A model generated the notes under the pieces. That model searched no databases and was not told the origin of the DNA. It saw only the letters and a program-made list of their open reading frames with translations. From Gardnerella vaginalis (lineage in GTDB: Bacteria > Actinomycetota > Actinomycetes > Actinomycetales > Bifidobacteriaceae), in contig NZ_KQ956819.1 in NCBI RefSeq assembly GCF_001546455.1, positions 143,426-207,425 of the forward strand: 64,000 bases of DNA, given 5' to 3'. Below are positions 37,651 to 48,547 of this stretch, piece by piece. Both the position numbers and the translations under genes were made by a program. Numbering within the stretch: the first letter of the stretch is position 1; each line of letters starts with the position of its first letter.

Positions 37651-38010
37651 CTATTTTTGATTATCTTTGATTTCTTGATGACGTTTTTTTGCTGCAGTTA
37701 CTACAAAATGTAGATATTCGAGTGCGATTTCTTCTTTTAATCCGGATTCTTCGGCAATCTTTTTTAGTCGACTTGCCTGGCGGTTTTCTCGCGATTTATC
37801 TTCTGTAGCAAGATTTGCGCGCGCTTTTATTTCCCCAACTTTTTCTGTGACTTTAAAACGTTCAGCTAAAAGCGCAACAATCGCATTGTCAATATTGTCA
37901 ATCGACTGACGCAACGCAAAAATCTCGCTTACTGAATCGCAGTCATAGCTACAATCTGATTCAGTCAAACGCTTGCGCGCGTCAATCGATTCTTTAGAAG
38001 AGTTGCACAT
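37651..38010 (-). CDS. Chorismate mutase, AroQ type
   Basis: A small helical protein converting chorismate to prephenate for Phe/Tyr synthesis. The core LRQSIDNIDNAIVALLAERFKVTEKVGEIKARAN has the Arg, Asp and Lys pattern of AroQ. The frame is open to 38094, overlapping the Lrp-family gene by 53 bp. I prefer the ATG at 38010 (119 residues), which avoids most of that overlap, though no clear Shine-Dalgarno sequence supports either. The stop is 35 bp before fba. Confidence 0.85.
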   Translation of the reverse strand: MCNSSKESIDARKRLTESDCSYDCDSVSEIFALRQSIDNIDNAIVALLAERFKVTEKVGEIKARANLATEDKSRENRQASRLKKIAEESGLKEEIALEYLHFVVTAAKKRHQEIKDNQK

Positions 38011-38041
38011 GTTTTTGCACACAATATTGCACACAATATTT

Positions 38042-38539
38042 CTAGTCGAAATAAGTTTGCAAAACCATTGTTGTTTCCGTGCTAACTGGAACAATGCGGT
38101 GAATTGTGTTAATTAATTCTTCCAGCTTGCTAGGAGTTGCAACGCGAACAACAAGCATAAAGCTTGGGCTTCCTGTAATCGAATAGCAGGCTTCAATGCC
38201 TTCAATGTCTTTTAGCTTGTTTGGAATGCTAGATTCTTGCTCAAAGTCAAGAGGAGTAACCGCTACGAACGCGCTTACAGGCAAACCTCTGCGTTCGTAA
38301 TCAATCAAAGCACGATACCCAGTTATAATTCCGCGTCGTTCGAGCTTTTGAACCCTGGATTGCACTGCGGAAACAGATAATCCAGATGCTTTAGCTAGCT
38401 TGGTTAGTGTTGCACGGCCATCGTGCTCAAGAATGTCTACAATAATTGCATCTGTAGAATCTATTGGAGCAACTGTGCTCGCGCTGGCTTCCAAGCCAGA
38501 AGGAATATTGTTTTCAATCCTATGAGAGCTTCCTGTCAT
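38042..38539 (-). CDS. Lrp/AsnC-family transcriptional regulator
   Basis: A 165-residue regulator. An N-terminal helix-turn-helix (IDSTDAIIVDILEHDGRATLTKLAKASGLSVSAVQSRVQKLERRGIITGYRA) is followed by a ligand-binding RAM domain (EGIEACYSITGSPSFMLVVRVATPSKLEELI). Such proteins sense amino acids. The location beside chorismate mutase suggests, but does not prove, an aromatic amino acid role. About 15 extra polar residues precede the HTH. Confidence 0.92.
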   Translation of the reverse strand: MTGSSHRIENNIPSGLEASASTVAPIDSTDAIIVDILEHDGRATLTKLAKASGLSVSAVQSRVQKLERRGIITGYRALIDYERRGLPVSAFVAVTPLDFEQESSIPNKLKDIEGIEACYSITGSPSFMLVVRVATPSKLEELINTIHRIVPVSTETTMVLQTYFD

Positions 38540-38737
38540 ACGACCTCCATCCTCATACAGCGCATCTAAAATCTTTGTTTTTCTTCTTTGACTTTAGCTA
38601 CGCCCCCTGCAGTCTATCTAATCGTATCGTATTTTTTAATGAAAAAGAACAAAATTAGATAAAAAATCACGGTTTTTCACATTATTTAACACATGTTTAC
38701 ACATCTAAACTTCTGACGGTTTGAGATATTTGTATAA

Positions 38738-38772
38738 AAAATACCCCTCGATTTTAACCAAGGGGTATTTTT
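38738..38772 (-). terminator. Intrinsic terminator after rho
   Basis: AAAATACCCCT (38738-38748) pairs with AGGGGTATTTT (38761-38771) around a 12-nt loop, with T-runs outside on both strands. It lies 30-60 bp past the rho stop codon. It could also serve any rightward transcript, but no gene is known to need it. Confidence 0.88.
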
Positions 38773-38800
38773 AATCTAGATTTTAACTATTTTTGCGCTG

Positions 38801-40684
38801 TTAAGCTGCGACTGCTCCTGTGCCGCCATTAGTTGAGTTATTGGCTTGCTGAACAATCGCCGCAAGAAAATCGCGATTAGAAGCGGTCTTCTTTAAGCGC
38901 GGCACCAAAGTCTGGTAAGCCTGCTCTGGCTCCAAACCGCCGAACAATCGCCTCAAGCGATAAATAATCGGCAATTCTTGCGCTGGAGTAATCAGCTCTT
39001 CGCGGCGCGTGCCAGAAGAATTAATATCTACAGCTGGGAACAAGCGCTTATCGGCCAAGTCGCGGCTCAAACGCAACTCCATGTTTCCTGTGCCCTTAAA
39101 CTCTTCGAAAATAACTTCATCCATCTTTGAACCAGTTTCCACCAAAGCGGAAGAAATAATAGTCAAAGAACCGCCATTTTCAATGTTTCGCGCGGCACCA
39201 AAGAACTTCTTAGGTGGGTAAAGCGCCTGAGCGTCCACGCCGCCAGAAAGAATGCGGCCAGAAGCAGGGGCGGCAATATTGTATGCGCGAGCAAGGCGAG
39301 TCATGGAATCAAGAAGCACAACAACGTCTTGTCCAAGCTCCACAAGCCTCTTAGCACGCTCAATCGCAAGCTCTGCAACGGTAGTGTGGTCTGTAGCTGG
39401 ACGGTCGAATGTAGAAGAAATAACCTCTCCCTGAACGGTGCGTTCCATGTCGGTAACTTCTTCTGGGCGTTCGTCTACAAGAACAACCATCAAATGCACT
39501 TCTGGATTGTTAACAGCAATAGCGTTAGCAATATTTTGCAAAGTGATTGTTTTACCAGCCTTAGGAGGCGAAACAATTAAGCCGCGCTGACCTTTACCAA
39601 TAGGAGCTACAAGATCAATAATGCGGCCAAGCATGCGATTTGGCGTAGTCTCTTGCTTTAAGCGTTCCTGCGGATACAAAGGAGTTAACTTAGCAAATTG
39701 CGGACGATTCTGAGATTCTTCAACGCTCATGCCGTTAATGCTGTCAACGCTTTGCAAAGGAACAAACTTTTGGCGCTGATTTCTGCGGTCTCCTTCGCGA
39801 GGTGCGCGAATGGAACCTTGAACAGCATCTCCCTTGCGCAATCCGTATTTTTTGATTTGGCTCATAGAAACGTAAACGTCGTTTGGGCCAGGCAAATAGC
39901 CAGAAGTGCGCACAAAAGCATAGGAGTCAAGAACGTCTACAATGCCAGCAACTGGAACGAGCTCTTCTTTTGGTTCTTCGCGGCGTGGAGCTGGCTCGTG
40001 AATTTCTTGCTCTTCGCGAATATCGGCTCGCTCCTGACGCAAATTGCGCTCGGAGTTGCGTTCTGCATTGCGTTCGGAGTTGCGTTCTGCTCTAGAATCG
40101 TAGTCATTTCTGTCTCGTCCGCGTAATCTGCGCTGGAATCTATCGCCTCTGTCGCTTCTATCGGATCTATCTGCTCTAGAATCGTAGTCATTCTCTTCGT
40201 TAGATCTAGAAGCAGAGCGCATTCTACGCGATTCTAAGTCTCGGTTTGATGCGGAATCAGAAGGCTTTTCGCTTGGTAAAGTAGCAAGAATCTGGTCTAA
40301 ATCAGCAACTGACTCTTCTGCTTTAGCAAAATTATTGCCACTGTTTGCGCGAGAGTTATTTTCGCGCACGCTATCTGCAGCATCCGCTTTGTGATAACGC
40401 TGAGGCTGGTTATCTCGTGCAAAATTGTGACGACGCACAATCTTATCCGCATCATTTGAATTAGAAGACTCATCATCGTTTAGTGAAAAACGATTTGTTC
40501 TTACAGAGTTTTTAGGAACATGAACGCTAACACCAGCTGGCGCATCCCCACCATTTCGCGCAGCAGTTAGCGTAGCAACCAAATCTGGCTTGCGCATTGT
40601 AGACGTGCCGCGCAGACCCATTTGCTTCGCAAGATCCTTAAGCTCCGAAAGCTTCATATCATCAAGATTTTGGCTTGTTGCCAC
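38801..40684 (-). CDS. rho: Transcription termination factor Rho
   Basis: Hexameric RNA helicase that terminates transcription. The N-terminal Rho-N domain (MKLSELKDLAKQMGLRGTSTMRKPDLVATL) is followed by a long Asp/Arg/Ser/Asn-rich insert of about 200 residues, as in high-G+C actinobacterial Rho, partly encoded by 12-bp repeats. Then come the RNA-binding domain (VAGIVDVLDSYAFVRTSGYLPGPNDVYVS) and ATPase core (VSPPKAGKTITLQNIANAI, LVDERPEEVTDM, LDSMTRLARAYN). The frame is open to 40783, but GTG at 40684 has GGGAAAGG seven bases upstream and begins VATSQNLDDMKL, so it is preferred (627 residues). Confidence 0.95.
   Translation of the reverse strand: MATSQNLDDMKLSELKDLAKQMGLRGTSTMRKPDLVATLTAARNGGDAPAGVSVHVPKNSVRTNRFSLNDDESSNSNDADKIVRRHNFARDNQPQRYHKADAADSVRENNSRANSGNNFAKAEESVADLDQILATLPSEKPSDSASNRDLESRRMRSASRSNEENDYDSRADRSDRSDRGDRFQRRLRGRDRNDYDSRAERNSERNAERNSERNLRQERADIREEQEIHEPAPRREEPKEELVPVAGIVDVLDSYAFVRTSGYLPGPNDVYVSMSQIKKYGLRKGDAVQGSIRAPREGDRRNQRQKFVPLQSVDSINGMSVEESQNRPQFAKLTPLYPQERLKQETTPNRMLGRIIDLVAPIGKGQRGLIVSPPKAGKTITLQNIANAIAVNNPEVHLMVVLVDERPEEVTDMERTVQGEVISSTFDRPATDHTTVAELAIERAKRLVELGQDVVVLLDSMTRLARAYNIAAPASGRILSGGVDAQALYPPKKFFGAARNIENGGSLTIISSALVETGSKMDEVIFEEFKGTGNMELRLSRDLADKRLFPAVDINSSGTRREELITPAQELPIIYRLRRLFGGLEPEQAYQTLVPRLKKTASNRDFLAAIVQQANNSTNGGTGAVAA
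40046..40093 (-). repeat. Four 12-bp in-frame repeats in rho
   Basis: Units of 12 bp (40046-40057, 40058-40069, 40070-40081, 40082-40093) alternate between two versions and encode the repeated four-residue motif (S/A)-E-R-N in the Arg-rich insert. The reading frame would survive copy-number changes. Confidence 0.75.
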
Positions 40685-40858
40685 AGTTATGCCTTTCCCT
40701 AACTCCAAGAAATAGACTGCTTGGAGCTTTACATGGAAGATTACGGAAAATCCGTTGTGAATATAACGATAGACACATATCAATGTGTATTAATCGCCGA
40801 TAAATGTATGCTACTACACTCGTACGACTCACAACAACACGGCGTGGCAAGCCAAGCG

Positions 40859-42475
40859 CTACTTCTTTTCGTGATACGATTTCTCGGTATTAACAGACCA
40901 AACGTTATCTTTAGATTGCTTTCCGTTGTTAATATTTTGAACAGCTTCAATAGCAGTTGCCATTGAGTGATCCTGGTTATTGTAGCGGTGCTGGCCATTT
41001 CTACCAACGCAATACAAGTTGCCAAAAGCGTCCAAATACTTAACAAGATCAGGCATCTGAGCGTAAGTGTCAAAGTATGCAGGATATGCCTTTGGAACGC
41101 GTTCGCGATGAGCATCTAAAACGTCGTCTTCGCTTTCAATAACCTGCATGCGAATCAACTCGTCAATTGCATTTTTGCGAGCTTCTTCGTCACTCATATT
41201 CCAAAAATCGTCGCCTTCACTGCAGAAGTATTCAAGGCCAATCCAAACAGTGTTGTCAACGTCTTTAACAAGGTATGGGCTCCAGTTGTTAAAGATTTGC
41301 AAGCGTCCAACCTTATAGCCAGGGTCTTGCACGTAAATCCAGCAATCTGGAACAATAGGAGGATTGCCAAGAGTTGGAATATCGGTTGTGTTGCGCAAGC
41401 GCATGCGCTTAACAAGCAAGCCAACAGTCACAAAATCGCGGTAAGGCAAGCCTGATGCAACCTTTTGCAAATCTTGTGGAACTTCCGCATTATTGCCATC
41501 TGCGCCTTGCTCAAGAGCTGCAACCAAATCTTTAATTGGCATAGACGAAATAAACTGATCTGCATGAAGCTCACTGCGCTCGCCATTTTGATTTTCAACA
41601 ACAACGCTGCAAATCTTGCCGTCCGCCTGCTTTATGGCCACAACCTTAGAGCCAGTTAAAACAGTGGCGCCATTTTCGCGGCAGCGGCGTTCAACGGTTT
41701 CCCAAAGCTGGCCTGGACCAAGCTTTGGATACCAGAATTCTTCAATAAGCGAAGTCTCAACTTCTTTCTGGCTTGCCTTATTCTTAGGCATAAGCTTAGA
41801 AATAGCGTTTTTTAAAACCTCAACAATGCTTAGGCCCTTAACACGCTGAGCGCCCCAATCGGCAGAAATCTGGCTTGGGTGCCTACCCCAAAGCTTCTCG
41901 GTATAACCTTCAAAGAACATGGAGTAAAGCTTTTTGCCAAAGCGATTAATGTAAAAGTTTTCGAGGTTTGTTTCTGGAAGCTTATGAATCATGGACCAAA
42001 GGTAGCTAAAACCAACCTTCATAGTCAGCACAAAGCCCATAGAACGCAAAGTTGCTGCAGAAAGAGAGATAGGGTAGTCAAAGAAATGGTGATTCCAGAA
42101 GATTCTAGAAACGCGATGACGCTTAAGCATAACTTCATCTTCGACTTCTGGGTCTGGGCCTCCAGCCTCTAAATCATGATGCCTGCCAAGCTTCTTGTCA
42201 TCGTAAGAAGGAGCGCCCTGCAATGGCAACATTTCACGCCACCACTGCATAATGCGATCGTCTTTAGAGAAGAATCGGTGACCGCCAATATCCATTCGGT
42301 TTCCGTTATATTTTACGGTACGCGAAATGCCGCCGAACTCGCTAGTTGCCTCAAGAACGGTTACATCGTACTTGCTAGCGCCGCCATCTTTTACAAGCTC
42401 CCAAGCGGCCGTCAACCCTGCCGGACCGCCACCAATAATCACTACAGATTGTTTCTGGGATTGTGTATCAGTCAA
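40859..42475 (-). CDS. FAD/NAD(P)-binding amine-oxidase-fold oxidoreductase
   Basis: A 538-residue flavoprotein with an N-terminal dinucleotide-binding motif [17 protein letters not shown], then [25 protein letters not shown] and a C-terminal FAD site [25 protein letters not shown]. The fold is that of amine oxidases, protoporphyrinogen oxidase and UDP-galactopyranose mutase. The GGHRFFS and [17 protein letters not shown] segments recall homologues annotated as UDP-galactopyranose mutase-like, but the substrate is not clear. It could act in cell-envelope sugar metabolism. It is monocistronic, divergent from no gene, 174 bp upstream of the rho start in map order. Confidence 0.82.
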   Translation of the reverse strand: MTDTQSQKQSVVIIGGGPAGLTAAWELVKDGGASKYDVTVLEATSEFGGISRTVKYNGNRMDIGGHRFFSKDDRIMQWWREMLPLQGAPSYDDKKLGRHHDLEAGGPDPEVEDEVMLKRHRVSRIFWNHHFFDYPISLSAATLRSMGFVLTMKVGFSYLWSMIHKLPETNLENFYINRFGKKLYSMFFEGYTEKLWGRHPSQISADWGAQRVKGLSIVEVLKNAISKLMPKNKASQKEVETSLIEEFWYPKLGPGQLWETVERRCRENGATVLTGSKVVAIKQADGKICSVVVENQNGERSELHADQFISSMPIKDLVAALEQGADGNNAEVPQDLQKVASGLPYRDFVTVGLLVKRMRLRNTTDIPTLGNPPIVPDCWIYVQDPGYKVGRLQIFNNWSPYLVKDVDNTVWIGLEYFCSEGDDFWNMSDEEARKNAIDELIRMQVIESEDDVLDAHRERVPKAYPAYFDTYAQMPDLVKYLDAFGNLYCVGRNGQHRYNNQDHSMATAIEAVQNINNGKQSKDNVWSVNTEKSYHEKK

Positions 42476-42595
42476 TTTTCCTCCATACCTAAAAACAATT
42501 TTTCAAAGTCTAAAACAACAAATTACAAACAATCATTTGCTGTTAGAATATCTACTACTTAGAATTCAAGCCAATCCATACGTAGCATACTCTTA

Positions 42596-42910
42596 TCACG
42601 CGATAGATTCTGGAATATCGATATCCGTTTTTTGAACTTCTTCCACATTTACGTCTTTAAACGTAACAATTCGAACGTTTTTTACAAATCGCGAAGGTCG
42701 GTAAACATCCCACACCCAAGCGTCTGTTAATTGAACGTCGAAGTACACATCTTGACCCGCGGAACGCACGTTAAAATCAACCTTATTTGCCAAGTAAAAT
42801 CGGCGTTCGGTTTCTACAACGTAGGTAAAAAGCTTAATAACGTCACGATATTCCTTATACAACGCAAGCTCGGCGTCGGTTTCGTAATTGTCGAGATCTT
42901 CGGCGCTCAT
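42596..42910 (-). CDS. DUF2469 family protein
   Basis: A small, highly conserved actinobacterial protein of unknown function (mycobacterial Rv2901c-like). The stretch MSAEDLDNYETDAELALYKEYRDVIKLFTYVVETERRFYLANKV and the ending DAWVWDVYRPSRFVKNVRIVTFKDVNVEE are diagnostic. The frame is open to 43006, but GGAGGGG just upstream of the ATG at 42910 and the family N-terminus fix the start (104 residues). The ATG overlaps the stop of the GNAT gene (ATGA, 42907-42910). Confidence 0.9.
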   Translation of the reverse strand: MSAEDLDNYETDAELALYKEYRDVIKLFTYVVETERRFYLANKVDFNVRSAGQDVYFDVQLTDAWVWDVYRPSRFVKNVRIVTFKDVNVEEVQKTDIDIPESIA

Positions 42911-43872
42911 AGATTCCCCTCCGTTGTTGCATTTTTTGCATCTGTTGCGGTTGATTCTTCGCTCGCTTGATTGCGTTTGCGGCCTCGTCCTATAATACGC
43001 CACCATGCTCGCTTAGAGGTATCTTCTGCCTGCTTAACGTTAGATTCAGCAGGTTCGTAGCCTAATGATTTGTTAGAATCGCTATTTTTAACAGGAATCG
43101 CAATCGAATGCTCGTGTGCGCTTAAAGCCTCGCAAACGCCAGGATTATCTTCAATAACGTGGAGCCCAAAAGCGTCTAGAGAGCGAATGGCATCATACTC
43201 ATCTACAAGAGTGTCCATTACTACAAAATCTTGATATTTTTGGTTTTGAGAATCCCACAGAGCGTCGCGAGCAGTTCCCGTTTTCATAAATCCAAGCGAT
43301 TGATATACCGAAAGCGAGCGCGCGTTTGCTGCTGGAACACCAACCCAGATTCTATGCAATGCAAGACCAACCTCGCTTGGCGCAAAGCCGTAAGTCATAA
43401 CTCTAGGCATTGCATCCCTGGAATACCCGCGACCCCTATAATCGCGTCCCAGAATCACCTGAATTCTAGCGGATTTAGACCAACCGTCAATGTCAATCAA
43501 AAAAATCATTCCAATAATATCGCCATTGGTGTTTTTAGCATCATCAATAAAATCTGGCACAATAGACCAGGCGATTGTTGGGCGTGATTGAGCGTCGCCA
43601 GCGGCGGCATTCTGATTAGATTTTTCCTCAGTGCTTCCAGCCGAAGACCACTGCACCGAACGATTTACCCACGCATGAACCATTGCGCGTTCCGACTGTG
43701 AATCTTTGCCGGTTATAACGGCTGCTCCGTCAAAAGCATGCAATGCGTCCATTTTCGCCAAATCTTCGATGGCTGCTGGCCTAAGTCGTGCCATTTCGCC
43801 ACGGATTGGCGGAATCACAATACTTTCTGGAAGCTCTCGGCGGCTTGTAGAATCAGCATTGAATCCCTGCAT
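42907..43872 (-). CDS. GNAT-family N-acetyltransferase (RimJ/RimL-like) with C-terminal extension
   Basis: A 321-residue protein. The N-terminal 190 residues fit Acetyltransf_3/RimJ-like GNATs: GEMARLRPAAIEDLAKM, then SKSARIQVILGRDYRGRGYSRDAMPRVMTYGF holding the acetyl-CoA pyrophosphate loop (RGRGYS), and LSVYQSLGFMKTG. The C-terminal 120 residues (including a basic KRAWWRIIGRGRKRNQASEE) have no recognised domain. ATG at 43872 has AAGG five bases upstream; a GTG two codons earlier is possible. Target unknown. Coupled to the DUF2469 gene by a 4-bp overlap. Confidence 0.85.
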   Translation of the reverse strand: MQGFNADSTSRRELPESIVIPPIRGEMARLRPAAIEDLAKMDALHAFDGAAVITGKDSQSERAMVHAWVNRSVQWSSAGSTEEKSNQNAAAGDAQSRPTIAWSIVPDFIDDAKNTNGDIIGMIFLIDIDGWSKSARIQVILGRDYRGRGYSRDAMPRVMTYGFAPSEVGLALHRIWVGVPAANARSLSVYQSLGFMKTGTARDALWDSQNQKYQDFVVMDTLVDEYDAIRSLDAFGLHVIEDNPGVCEALSAHEHSIAIPVKNSDSNKSLGYEPAESNVKQAEDTSKRAWWRIIGRGRKRNQASEESTATDAKNATTEGNL

Positions 43873-44049
43873 ATTCACCTTTTCCGTAGAATCGACTTAC
43901 GTGTTGCAAAAGCATACAAAAAGCGTACAACGATTAGTAAAAACCGTGATATAAAATCACACTTTTTGCACCCTATACAATGCTATAAAACACAAGGTTA
44001 AAAAGCAAAGTATAAAGCGCAAAAAGTGCAAAGTAAAAGCTAATCTAAA

Positions 44050-45549
44050 CTAGCCTTTGATTTTTGCCATTACAATCTTAGTAACAGCCTTAGCGTCTGC
44101 CTGACCTTTAGTTGCGCGCATAACAGCGCCAATAATTGCACCCATCGGCTTCATGTTTCCAGCCTTGAGCTTTTCGGCAACTTCTGGATCGGCTGCAAGA
44201 GCAGCATCAACAGCGGCTTCCAAAGCGCCGTCGTCGTTCATAACCTTAAAGCCGTGCTTCTTAACAACTTCATCTGGAGTGCCTTCGCCAGCCAAAACGC
44301 CTGCAACAGTTTGCTTAGCAAGCTTATCGTTAAGATTGCCGCTTGCAATAAGCTTTTCAACTTGCGCAACGTCTTGCGGAGTAATAGGCAATTCTTCCAA
44401 AGTGACTCCACGAGTGTTCGCTTCGCGAGCAAGCTCACCAAGCCACCACTTTTTAGCGCCAGCTGCAGTTGCACCAGCCTTAACAGTTTCTTCAACCAAA
44501 TCAAGAGCATCCGCGTTAAGAATATCGCGCATTTCAAGATCGCTAATACCCCATTCGCTTTGCAAGCGGTTACGGCGCTCGCGAGGCATTTCTGGCATTT
44601 GTGCCTTCATTTGCTCAATATGCTCTTTAGTAATGTGAAGCATAACCAAATCTGGGTCTGGGAAGTAGCGATAATCGTCGGCGTCGGACTTTACGCGGCC
44701 GCCAGCAGTAGTCTGAGTTGCCTCATCCCAGTGGCGTGTCTCCTGCAAAATCTCGCCGCCTTCGCTCAAAATAGCAGCCTGGCGACGAATCTCGTATTGC
44801 AGCGTCTTCTCAATTCCGCGGAATGTGTTCACATTCTTAGTTTCGGAACGCGTGCCGAATGGATCGGTTGGCTTTCTGCGGAGCGAAACGTTTACGTCTG
44901 CGCGCATATTGCCCTGCTCCATGCGAGCGTGGGAGATGTTGAGAGCGCGAACAATATCGCGAATAGCGCGCATGTATGCGCCTGCGATTTCTGGGGCGCG
45001 GCTTCCAGCACCTTCGATTGGCTTAGTTACAATCTCGATTAAAGGCACGCCTGCGCGATTGTAATCAACCAAAGAATGATTTGCGCCTTCAATACGGCCG
45101 TCAGCGCCACCAACGTGAGTATTCTTACCAGCATCATCCTCAATGTGAGCGCGCTCAATCGGAACGCGGAACACAGTGCCATCTTCCAGCTCAACATCCA
45201 AGTAGCCATTGCCATTAGTTGGCTTATCGTACTGGGAAATCTGGTAATCGCGAGGCATATCTGGGTAGAAGTAGTTTTTACGAGCAAACTGGCTCCACTC
45301 AGCAATCTCGCAATGCAACGCTAAGCCGAGCTTAATCGCGTAATCAACTGCAGTCTTGTTTACAACTGGCAAAGAGCCTGGTAAACCAAGGCTTACAGGT
45401 GTTAGCTGAGTGTTTGGTTCGCCGCCAAAAGATACTTCCGCTGGGCAGAACAGCTTTGTGCGAGTGCTAAGCTCAACGTGAGTTTCCAAGCCGAAAACTG
45501 GGTCAAATTGCTCCACAGCATCGGCGTATTTCATAAGTTTTTCAGCCAT
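44050..45549 (-). CDS. gatB: Asp-tRNA(Asn)/Glu-tRNA(Gln) amidotransferase subunit B
   Basis: tRNA-binding kinase-like subunit of GatCAB, which converts Glu-tRNA(Gln) and/or Asp-tRNA(Asn) to the amide form. The start has [62 protein letters not shown] and the HEDDAGK-like [14 protein letters not shown] are present, with the helical tail/YqeY domain at the C-terminus. Length (499) is normal. It follows gatA with a 32-bp gap. A weak hairpin with a T-run (43946-43960, leftward) may end the transcript. Confidence 0.97.
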   Translation of the reverse strand: MAEKLMKYADAVEQFDPVFGLETHVELSTRTKLFCPAEVSFGGEPNTQLTPVSLGLPGSLPVVNKTAVDYAIKLGLALHCEIAEWSQFARKNYFYPDMPRDYQISQYDKPTNGNGYLDVELEDGTVFRVPIERAHIEDDAGKNTHVGGADGRIEGANHSLVDYNRAGVPLIEIVTKPIEGAGSRAPEIAGAYMRAIRDIVRALNISHARMEQGNMRADVNVSLRRKPTDPFGTRSETKNVNTFRGIEKTLQYEIRRQAAILSEGGEILQETRHWDEATQTTAGGRVKSDADDYRYFPDPDLVMLHITKEHIEQMKAQMPEMPRERRNRLQSEWGISDLEMRDILNADALDLVEETVKAGATAAGAKKWWLGELAREANTRGVTLEELPITPQDVAQVEKLIASGNLNDKLAKQTVAGVLAGEGTPDEVVKKHGFKVMNDDGALEAAVDAALAADPEVAEKLKAGNMKPMGAIIGAVMRATKGQADAKAVTKIVMAKIKG

Positions 45550-45581
45550 GAGAATCCTTCTTACTTAAGCTTTGCTTAACT

Positions 45582-47123
45582 TTACTTAGCCAATGAATCG
45601 AGCCAGCCAGCTTTAAGCGACTTCCAGATTGGACCGCTCCACTTTTCTTCGAGCGCTGCTTCCAACGCTGCTGCAGGCTTGTACATCTTTTCATCATGGC
45701 ATTGCGGAGCAATAATCTGAATACCAACAGGCAAGCCATCATCGCTCAAGCCAGCTGGGAGGCTCAAAGCTGGAACGCCAGCCATGTTTGCAGGAATCGT
45801 AGCAATATCGTTCATGTACATGGAAAGTGGATCGTTCATCTTCTCGCCAAACTTGAATGCCGTTGTAGGGCTTGTTGGGGAGACTAGAACATCTACCTTA
45901 TTAAACGCTTCTTCAAAATCGCGAATAATAAGCGTACGAACCTTTTGTGCAGAGCCATACCAAGCGTCGTAGTAGCCAGCGGAAAGTGCGTAAGTACCGA
46001 GAATAATACGGCGCTTTACTTCGTCGCCAAAGCCAGCTTCGCGAGTTGCAGCCATCATGTTTGCAGCAGTTTGAGGCTTATCTGCTGGTGGCATTACGCG
46101 CAAACCGTAGCGCATTCCGTCGTAGCGAGCCAAGTTGGAGCTAACTTCGGAAGGCATGATTATGTAGTATGCAGATAGCGAGTAAGGGAAGTGAGGGCAG
46201 GAGACTTCTGTTACTTCTGCGCCCATATCTTTAAGCAATTGCACAGCCTCATTAAAGCGTGCTTCAACGCCTGGCTGGAAGCCTTCGCCGCTAAGCTCTT
46301 TAACAAGACCAACCTTTACGCCCTTCAAATCGCGGCGAGCGCCCTCGCGCGCAGCCTGAGCCATTGGAGGAACAGGAGCTGGAATCGAAGTGGAATCGCG
46401 CTTATCGTTGCCGCCAATAATCTCTTGCAAAAGTGCAGAGTCAAGAACGGTACGAGAAACAGGGCCAATCTGGTCTAGAGAGCTTGCCATGGCGATTGCG
46501 CCAAAACGGCTAACTCCGCCGTAAGTTGGCTTTGCGCCGACTGTACCAGTTAAAGCGCCTGGCTGACGAATGGAACCACCAGTATCTGTACCCAAAGCAA
46601 TAGGGGCTTCGAATGCAGCAACAGCAGCTGCAGAACCGCCGCCAGAACCACCAGGAACGCGCTCAGTATCCCAAGGATTGCAAGTAGTTTGGTAAGCGGA
46701 ATGCTCGGTAGAAGAACCTTGAGCAAACTCATCCAAATTAGTCTTGCCAAGAATTGGCATGCCAGCTGCCTTGAGCTTTTCAATAACAGTAGCGTCGTAA
46801 GGTGGAACCCAGCCTTCAAGAATCTTAGAGGCTGCAGTAGTAGGAATGCCCTTAGTAACAATCATGTCTTTAATGGCAATTGGAACGCCTGCAAGCTCAG
46901 GTAAGCCTTCAGCTTCGCCATTAGCATTCTTTTTATCAAAGGCATCTGCTTGTTCAAGTGCAACATCTGCAGAAACATGCAAGAATGCTTTGATTTCTGG
47001 CTCAGCTGCTTCGATTACTGCCAAGTGAGCTTCAACAAGCTCGCGGCTAGAAACTTCTTTAGCTTTTACAGCTTTTGCCATATCGGCAGCAGAAAGCTTT
47101 ACTAAATCTTGAGTATTAGTCAT
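45582..47123 (-). CDS. gatA: Asp-tRNA(Asn)/Glu-tRNA(Gln) amidotransferase subunit A
   Basis: Amidase-signature glutaminase subunit of GatCAB. The catalytic Lys is K85 ([11 protein letters not shown]). The glycine-rich signature is [38 protein letters not shown], which contains the cis-Ser and the Ser nucleophile. Length 513 residues. The gene begins 2 bp after gatC and is followed by gatB. Confidence 0.97.
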   Translation of the reverse strand: MTNTQDLVKLSAADMAKAVKAKEVSSRELVEAHLAVIEAAEPEIKAFLHVSADVALEQADAFDKKNANGEAEGLPELAGVPIAIKDMIVTKGIPTTAASKILEGWVPPYDATVIEKLKAAGMPILGKTNLDEFAQGSSTEHSAYQTTCNPWDTERVPGGSGGGSAAAVAAFEAPIALGTDTGGSIRQPGALTGTVGAKPTYGGVSRFGAIAMASSLDQIGPVSRTVLDSALLQEIIGGNDKRDSTSIPAPVPPMAQAAREGARRDLKGVKVGLVKELSGEGFQPGVEARFNEAVQLLKDMGAEVTEVSCPHFPYSLSAYYIIMPSEVSSNLARYDGMRYGLRVMPPADKPQTAANMMAATREAGFGDEVKRRIILGTYALSAGYYDAWYGSAQKVRTLIIRDFEEAFNKVDVLVSPTSPTTAFKFGEKMNDPLSMYMNDIATIPANMAGVPALSLPAGLSDDGLPVGIQIIAPQCHDEKMYKPAAALEAALEEKWSGPIWKSLKAGWLDSLAK

Positions 47124-47125
47124 GT

Positions 47126-47422
47126 TTATTCCTCCCCCAAAATTCGAGGTGCTACAAACATGCCAGACTCACTTCTAGGAGCGCCAGAAAGCGCTTCTTC
47201 TTGAGTCAATGGCGTAGCAGGCTCGTCTGGGCGCAAATACGCTTCAAGAGGTACTGGATTTGCAGTAGGTGGCACATCTTCGCCAGCAACTTCCTGCACT
47301 TTGTTAATAGATTCTGCAATGACGTTTAATTCGCCTTGCAAGCGACTGATTTCTTCGTCGCTAAGCGCAATCTGGGATAGAACGCCCAGATGCTCAATTT
47401 CTTCGCGTGTGAATGTTGGCAT
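47126..47422 (-). CDS. gatC: Asp-tRNA(Asn)/Glu-tRNA(Gln) amidotransferase subunit C
   Basis: A 98-residue scaffold subunit of GatCAB. It has the family pattern [42 protein letters not shown] and the later [20 protein letters not shown] that wraps around GatA. First gene of the gatCAB operon. Confidence 0.95.
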   Translation of the reverse strand: MPTFTREEIEHLGVLSQIALSDEEISRLQGELNVIAESINKVQEVAGEDVPPTANPVPLEAYLRPDEPATPLTQEEALSGAPRSESGMFVAPRILGEE

Positions 47423-47476
47423 AACCTCAACTATATGTGTGATGCGTGACCTTTGCTATAGCAAAAATTATGCAAA

Positions 47477-47516
47477 AAGGGCTTTATCTTGTAGTCAGTT
47501 ACGAGATAAAGCCCTT
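47477..47516 (-). terminator. Intrinsic terminator of the ABC-2 transporter operon
   Basis: A perfect 13-bp stem, AAGGGCTTTATCT (47477-47489) with AGATAAAGCCCTT (47504-47516), followed leftward by a T-run. It lies between the ABC permease stop (47558) and the gatC start (47422), so it ends the ABC operon before gatCAB. Confidence 0.92.
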
Positions 47517-47557
47517 ATTATTTTTGCAAAATATTATTTGCAGAATATTTTAATATT

Positions 47558-48547
47558 TTAGATATCGCGATGCTTTTCAATTACGTAACCAATTGCGTAC
47601 ATAACTACACCCCAAGCAAGAACCACTAAACCGGACTGCCACCATGTGAAAACATATGCGTTTGGTGGAAGTTGCAGCCCAGAATTAGCGGAGGCTCCTA
47701 AGAATTGGCTTACAGCACTGCCTGGCAAAATCTGAATAAGTATTGAAGTCCACTTCGCAAAATTGCTTGCAAGCATAATAATGCTAACAATGGTCTGCAG
47801 AATCACCACGGCTCCAATAACGCACATAATTCCGCCAGCAGTTGACTTGCAAATCATGCCAAAACCGTAGGCCATTGCTGACACAACAACCATAATTGCA
47901 GGAGAGCCAAGGAACAGAGTAAGCGGCAATTTCCACACGTTGCTTCCCGATAATCCGGAAATGTTATCTCCCATAAAAGCTAATTCTGCAGCAGCTAAAG
48001 AAACTGCCATTGCAATAAGTTGGGCTACAAAAACATAGATTGCAACCGCAATAAACTTAGCCGTAAAGAACATACCCCTTTTAGGTACAGCAGTAAGAGA
48101 AGCCTGAATCGAAGTTGTAGAATGCTCCGCGGTTACAGCAAGCACTGCAAAAATTGCCAAAACAATCAAAGATACAGAAGCAAAACTAATAACTAAGTGG
48201 AAAATGCTATCTTGAGATGCAATAAGGCTACTTTTATTGCTCGGCCCAACAGTAATTGCAGCGCTTGATTTGCCTTGATTTGCTCCATTCTTAATGTCAA
48301 CTTTAGACATTGCTTTTTGCACAATCGCTATAATAAAGCTAAAGATTACTGGCAAAACAATTGTTAATGCCATGCACCACCATGTTGACGCAAGTCCGCG
48401 CAACTTAACAATCTCGGATTTAAGAACATGTATAAATGTAAGACGCAAGTGCTGAGCGTTCATGCTGCGACCTGTTTTATACGCGTTAGACTGATGTGCG
48501 TTAGATTCAGAAGATTGCACTTGTTGATTTGCTACTTGCTCACTCAT
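47558..48547 (-). CDS. ABC-2-type transporter permease
   Basis: A 329-residue membrane protein. Six hydrophobic segments follow a polar N-terminus of about 40 residues; the first span is in MALTIVLPVIFSFIIAIV. A Lys/Asn/Ser-rich extracellular loop lies between the first two spans. The pattern ILAIFAVLAVTAEHSTTSIQASLTAVPKRGMFFTAKFIAVAIYV matches the ABC2 permeases of antibiotic/peptide-resistance exporters. Its ATG overlaps the stop of the ATPase gene by 4 bp. Substrate unknown. Confidence 0.88.
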   Translation of the reverse strand: MSEQVANQQVQSSESNAHQSNAYKTGRSMNAQHLRLTFIHVLKSEIVKLRGLASTWWCMALTIVLPVIFSFIIAIVQKAMSKVDIKNGANQGKSSAAITVGPSNKSSLIASQDSIFHLVISFASVSLIVLAIFAVLAVTAEHSTTSIQASLTAVPKRGMFFTAKFIAVAIYVFVAQLIAMAVSLAAAELAFMGDNISGLSGSNVWKLPLTLFLGSPAIMVVVSAMAYGFGMICKSTAGGIMCVIGAVVILQTIVSIIMLASNFAKWTSILIQILPGSAVSQFLGASANSGLQLPPNAYVFTWWQSGLVVLAWGVVMYAIGYVIEKHRDI